Notes under the pieces: generated by a model | The model's database searches: none | What the model was told of the DNA's origin: nothing | What the model saw: only the letters and a program-made list of their open reading frames with translations | Translations under genes and position numbers: made by a program | In this document: positions 61,390-64,000 of the stretch, one piece after another | Numbering within the stretch: position 1 is the first letter of the stretch | Layout: each line of letters begins with the position of its first letter | Assembly: GCA_028554755.1 (NCBI GenBank) | Contig: JAPTOF010000010.1 | Location: 5,740,001 to 5,804,000 of the forward strand | Reading direction: 5' to 3' | Source: Cordia subcordata | Lineage: Eukaryota > Streptophyta > Magnoliopsida > Boraginales > Cordiaceae | Length of the DNA stretch: 64,000 nt

Positions 61390-62317
61390 GTTTGCTAGGG
61401 ATATATTCCCATGTGGCTAACCTACGTGTCGTTGGATTACAAAGTTGCAAGGTCAAATTTTGCTTCAACATCCTAATAAATTTTCTACCATGAAAGTGGA
61501 ACAAATTAAAGTTTTGACTTGGATTGGTCCCTCAACATCCCATTATTTTCACTCCCGTGAGACTCTGCTTACTGTTTCTGATTTTTTTTTTTGGTACAGC
61601 AGTCTGGGCAACTTGTACTAAGTGATTGTTCAATTATAATTGAATTGCGCTCATCAATTAAAAACTCAAATAAGTTAAAAATAAAGCAAAGTTACAAATT
61701 TTTCAGCCGCAACTTTATGATGAACAGAAAGTCCATCAACTTTTACATGCTTAGCGTAAGCATGTAAAAATTGGATTAGATGTCAAGTATGTAATACCAA
61801 TGTTATCGTATTAGCGTGTGAGAGTGGTCTGTAGTAGTACTTTAAATTCACTAGGAAGTTATCTCAACCAACAAACTTCCGTAGGGTTCAGTGATACAGC
61901 ATTCTCTCAGTACTGGGCATGAGATAGCCATCTGGGTTTGTTTTCGTTTTCGCTTAACTAACTTGAAATATGTGTATAAATAAAATAAATTTGATCGTAC
62001 ATATTCTATTGATTATATTCTTCTCAAAAGTATTTTTGTTTGGATTATAAGTAAGTTTATTTTTCTAATTATAAATATTAAAATTGGCAATTTATATATA
62101 TATTTTTAAAAAAATATACATATGTAGAGATTGATCTAGTAAGGGTTAAAGATACACAATGAAACTGTTACATACAAATATTTTTTCTAATAAAATTTTT
62201 TTTATAATTTCTCAGATTACATATGTTTTGAAAATATACATATTTAAAGCAAAAGAGTATGACCTCTATTGATAACTTGGCCCTTACCCCAAAGTGCAAG
62301 ACTTGTAATTATTTCAT
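61390..62317. other. Intergenic
   Basis: Nothing firm. GTGGCTAACCTACGTGTCGT...AAGGTCAAATTTTGC at 61412-61465 resembles Pol III A and B boxes, but the match is weak. Confidence 0.35.
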
Positions 62318-62413
62318 TTTTTATTTTTTTTTGCATAATGCCCACGCCATTTGAACCAGGACCTCACACCTAGGTGGACATAGTCTCAACCAATTAGGCT
62401 ACCCGCTAATCCC
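62318..62413 (-). mobile_element. Short tRNA-derived SINE
   Basis: On the - strand it reads GGGTAGCCTAATTGGTTGAG (box A-like), then GGTTCAAATGG (box B-like) about 35 nt later. It ends in an A tail, seen as a T-run at 62319-62332. At only about 95 bp it is a 5' SINE piece or a minimal SINE. Confidence 0.6.
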
Positions 62414-62469
62414 TTATATTTTTGTTTGAATAAATTCAAATATTTAAATCAATTAAAAAGGGCAAGTTC

Positions 62470-63645
62470 TCCTAGTATTTAGGCTTGAGCATTTGAAACC
62501 ATAGAGCGTTTGGTTCATGAAGGATGTGCCATCCCAATTTTGCAAATAAGGCCTCATTAACAAAGCTGCAACATTCGGGTACATTTGGAAAATCCTTACC
62601 TCTCTGTCTAGATCCTTTGGATAAAAAGCTTATCACCTTAAAAGGAAATCCATCTGGGAGGCAAAAGAACCTAGAAAACACTATCAGTCCCTCTTCTTTG
62701 GCTGATTGGACTCGTTTGGATTGACTTTTTTTAAAAGCGTTTTTTTTAACAGCTTTTGAAAAACAGTTTTTTTTTTAAAAGCTAAAAATTCTGGCTTCTA
62801 AAAAAAGCTGTATTTGAGCTTTTTTTATAGTTTCAGCTTTTTTGGAAGTCAAATCTAATAGTTATTGCAAATTTAAGGTAACTTTTTCAAAAAAAAAAGT
62901 ACTTTTTCCTGAAAAAAAACCAATCCAAACAAGCCCATTGCATCATTTGGTTGGCAGAATCTTCCGGAGAATTTAGCTCACGCTCTGCTTGGGATATTGC
63001 CCGTGAAATGCACCCCATGGTTAGTTGGACTAAAGTTGTGTGGTTCAAGAACTGTACACCTAAGCATGCCTTTCACTTGTAGATAACCTGGTTGGATAGA
63101 TTACCAACGAAAATGCGAATTCTCGTTTGGAGCATTTAGGTTGATCCCTGTGCATCTTTTGTTCTTGTTGCGTTGAAACGATAAGCCATCTTTTTCTTTG
63201 AGTGTGGGTTCATTTAGCGCATTTGGAGAAAAGGTACGAAACTTGCTCGTGGTCCTCATTGGATCACCAATTGGGAGAACGTTGTTTGGTGGATCAGTTG
63301 TAGATGCATGACCAATTCTCTTAGCTCTCTGATTACCGAGCTTTGTTTCAAAGCTATCATCTTTCGCATTTGGCTTGAATGGAATCGAAGAATTTTCAAG
63401 AATGAGGCTAGAAGTGATGATTTTCTTTGGGAAACCATCCTTTTTTAAATTAAGACAAAATTTGTATAGATATGGAAAATTTAGAAACAACATTCTCAAT
63501 AGGCGTAATTGTAATTTTTGGAATATTGTTGTTAACGTGCTTTGTTCTTGATTTTGGCACTGTTTAAGCAGTGTTGTTTTTGTTGATTGTAATTTTTGTG
63601 CATATCAATACAAGCTCTTACTTACTTGGCCCCAAAAAAAAAAAA
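62470..63645. mobile_element. L1-type LINE fragment, 5' part inverted, split by a MITE
   Basis: The right part (62940-63645, + strand) encodes, across stop codons, SSGEFSSRSAWDIAREMHP, WTKVVWFKNCTPKHAF and RLPTKMRILVW. This is the zf-RVT region that follows the reverse transcriptase in plant LINEs. It ends with an A tail at 63634-63645. The left part (62470-62707, - strand) encodes NEALFAKLGWHILHEPNALW, the C-terminal end of the reverse transcriptase. That block normally lies just upstream of zf-RVT but is here in opposite orientation. A MITE (62708-62936) sits at the junction. Dead copy. Confidence 0.7.
62708..62936. mobile_element. Tourist-like MITE copy 12, inside the LINE
   Basis: Ends are GGACTCGTTTGGATTGAC and CCAATCCAAACAAGCCC, flanked by ATT on both sides. 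The internal sequence closely matches the copies at 6423 and 46108. Confidence 0.75.
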
Positions 63646-64000
63646 GATGAGTATGTCTTAGTCCAAAGCCTCTATTCAATTTGTAAGCGAGTAGATAAGG
63701 ATAAGATACTTTTTGAATTCCGCATAAATCTGTTGAAAAACTTATTCCTAAGATTAAGTCGAGGAATATGGTTTTTAATTTTATCTTGAAAAATTAAAGT
63801 TTTTTTTTTTTCTCTAGAATAAGCTTTCCAACGTCAATTTCTTATAACAAATTGAGAAAAAGAGCGGACAAGTTAGAATTATCATTACTTTTTAAAAACT
63901 ATTCTAGCTTACCAAAACTACCTTAGATCTAATTTTGAACGAGATCTTATTTGTGTGTTAACAATTGAAATTGCAAAATCAAAAAAAAAAAAAGGGAAAA
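63646..64000. other. Intergenic, window end
   Basis: No gene recognised in the last 355 bp. Confidence 0.4.

Overview
The window is nuclear DNA from a flowering plant, most likely a eudicot. It is AT-rich with small multi-exon genes, GT-AG introns, plant-type transposons and a plant nuclear tRNA. The gene content is also plant-specific: a thylakoid-lumen C-terminal peptidase, an AMT1 ammonium transporter and a SMAP1-like small acidic protein. The species cannot be named from the sequence.

Layout. 1-13.3 kb: a decayed F-box gene cluster. One nearly complete gene (2009-3576, + strand) is broken by a 4-bp deletion. At least four relics lie on the - strand. One of them belongs to an inverted segmental duplication (about 780-4200 versus 10650-13260) whose arms act as empty sites for each other's transposons. 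14.2-17.5 kb: two abutting direct copies of a 1.5-1.8 kb non-coding unit. 19.4-20.9 kb: an intact intronless AMT1 gene. 21-29 kb: tandem repeats, a tRNA-Phe(GAA) gene and small transposons. 29.5-35.9 kb: a 13-exon CtpA-type peptidase gene (551 aa). 37.0 kb: SMAP1-like gene (67 aa). 38.8-42.05 kb (- strand): a 7-exon fibrillarin gene (323 aa) with a telo-box promoter and a probable box C/D snoRNA in intron 5. 42.6-44.7 kb: nested transposons. 45.6-53.6 kb (- strand): a 14-exon WD40 gene of the AMBRA1-like type (772 aa). 55.45-60.2 kb: a complete hAT transposon with an 8-bp target-site duplication (TSD); its 700-codon transposase is intact except for one nonsense codon, and it contains a plastid-derived insert. 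60.2-64 kb: miniature inverted-repeat transposable elements (MITEs), a SINE and an internally inverted LINE.

The genes do not form one pathway. They are independent housekeeping genes: plastid protein maturation, rRNA methylation, nitrogen uptake, a WD40 scaffold and an auxin-response-related acidic protein. A Tourist-like MITE family of about 225 bp with 3-bp TSDs recurs at least 12 times. It has landed in introns, pseudogenes, a LINE and one unit of the 14-17 kb duplication, so it is useful for ordering events.

I reconstructed exon-intron structures by hand from splice consensus and reading-frame continuity. All spliced lengths are multiples of three.
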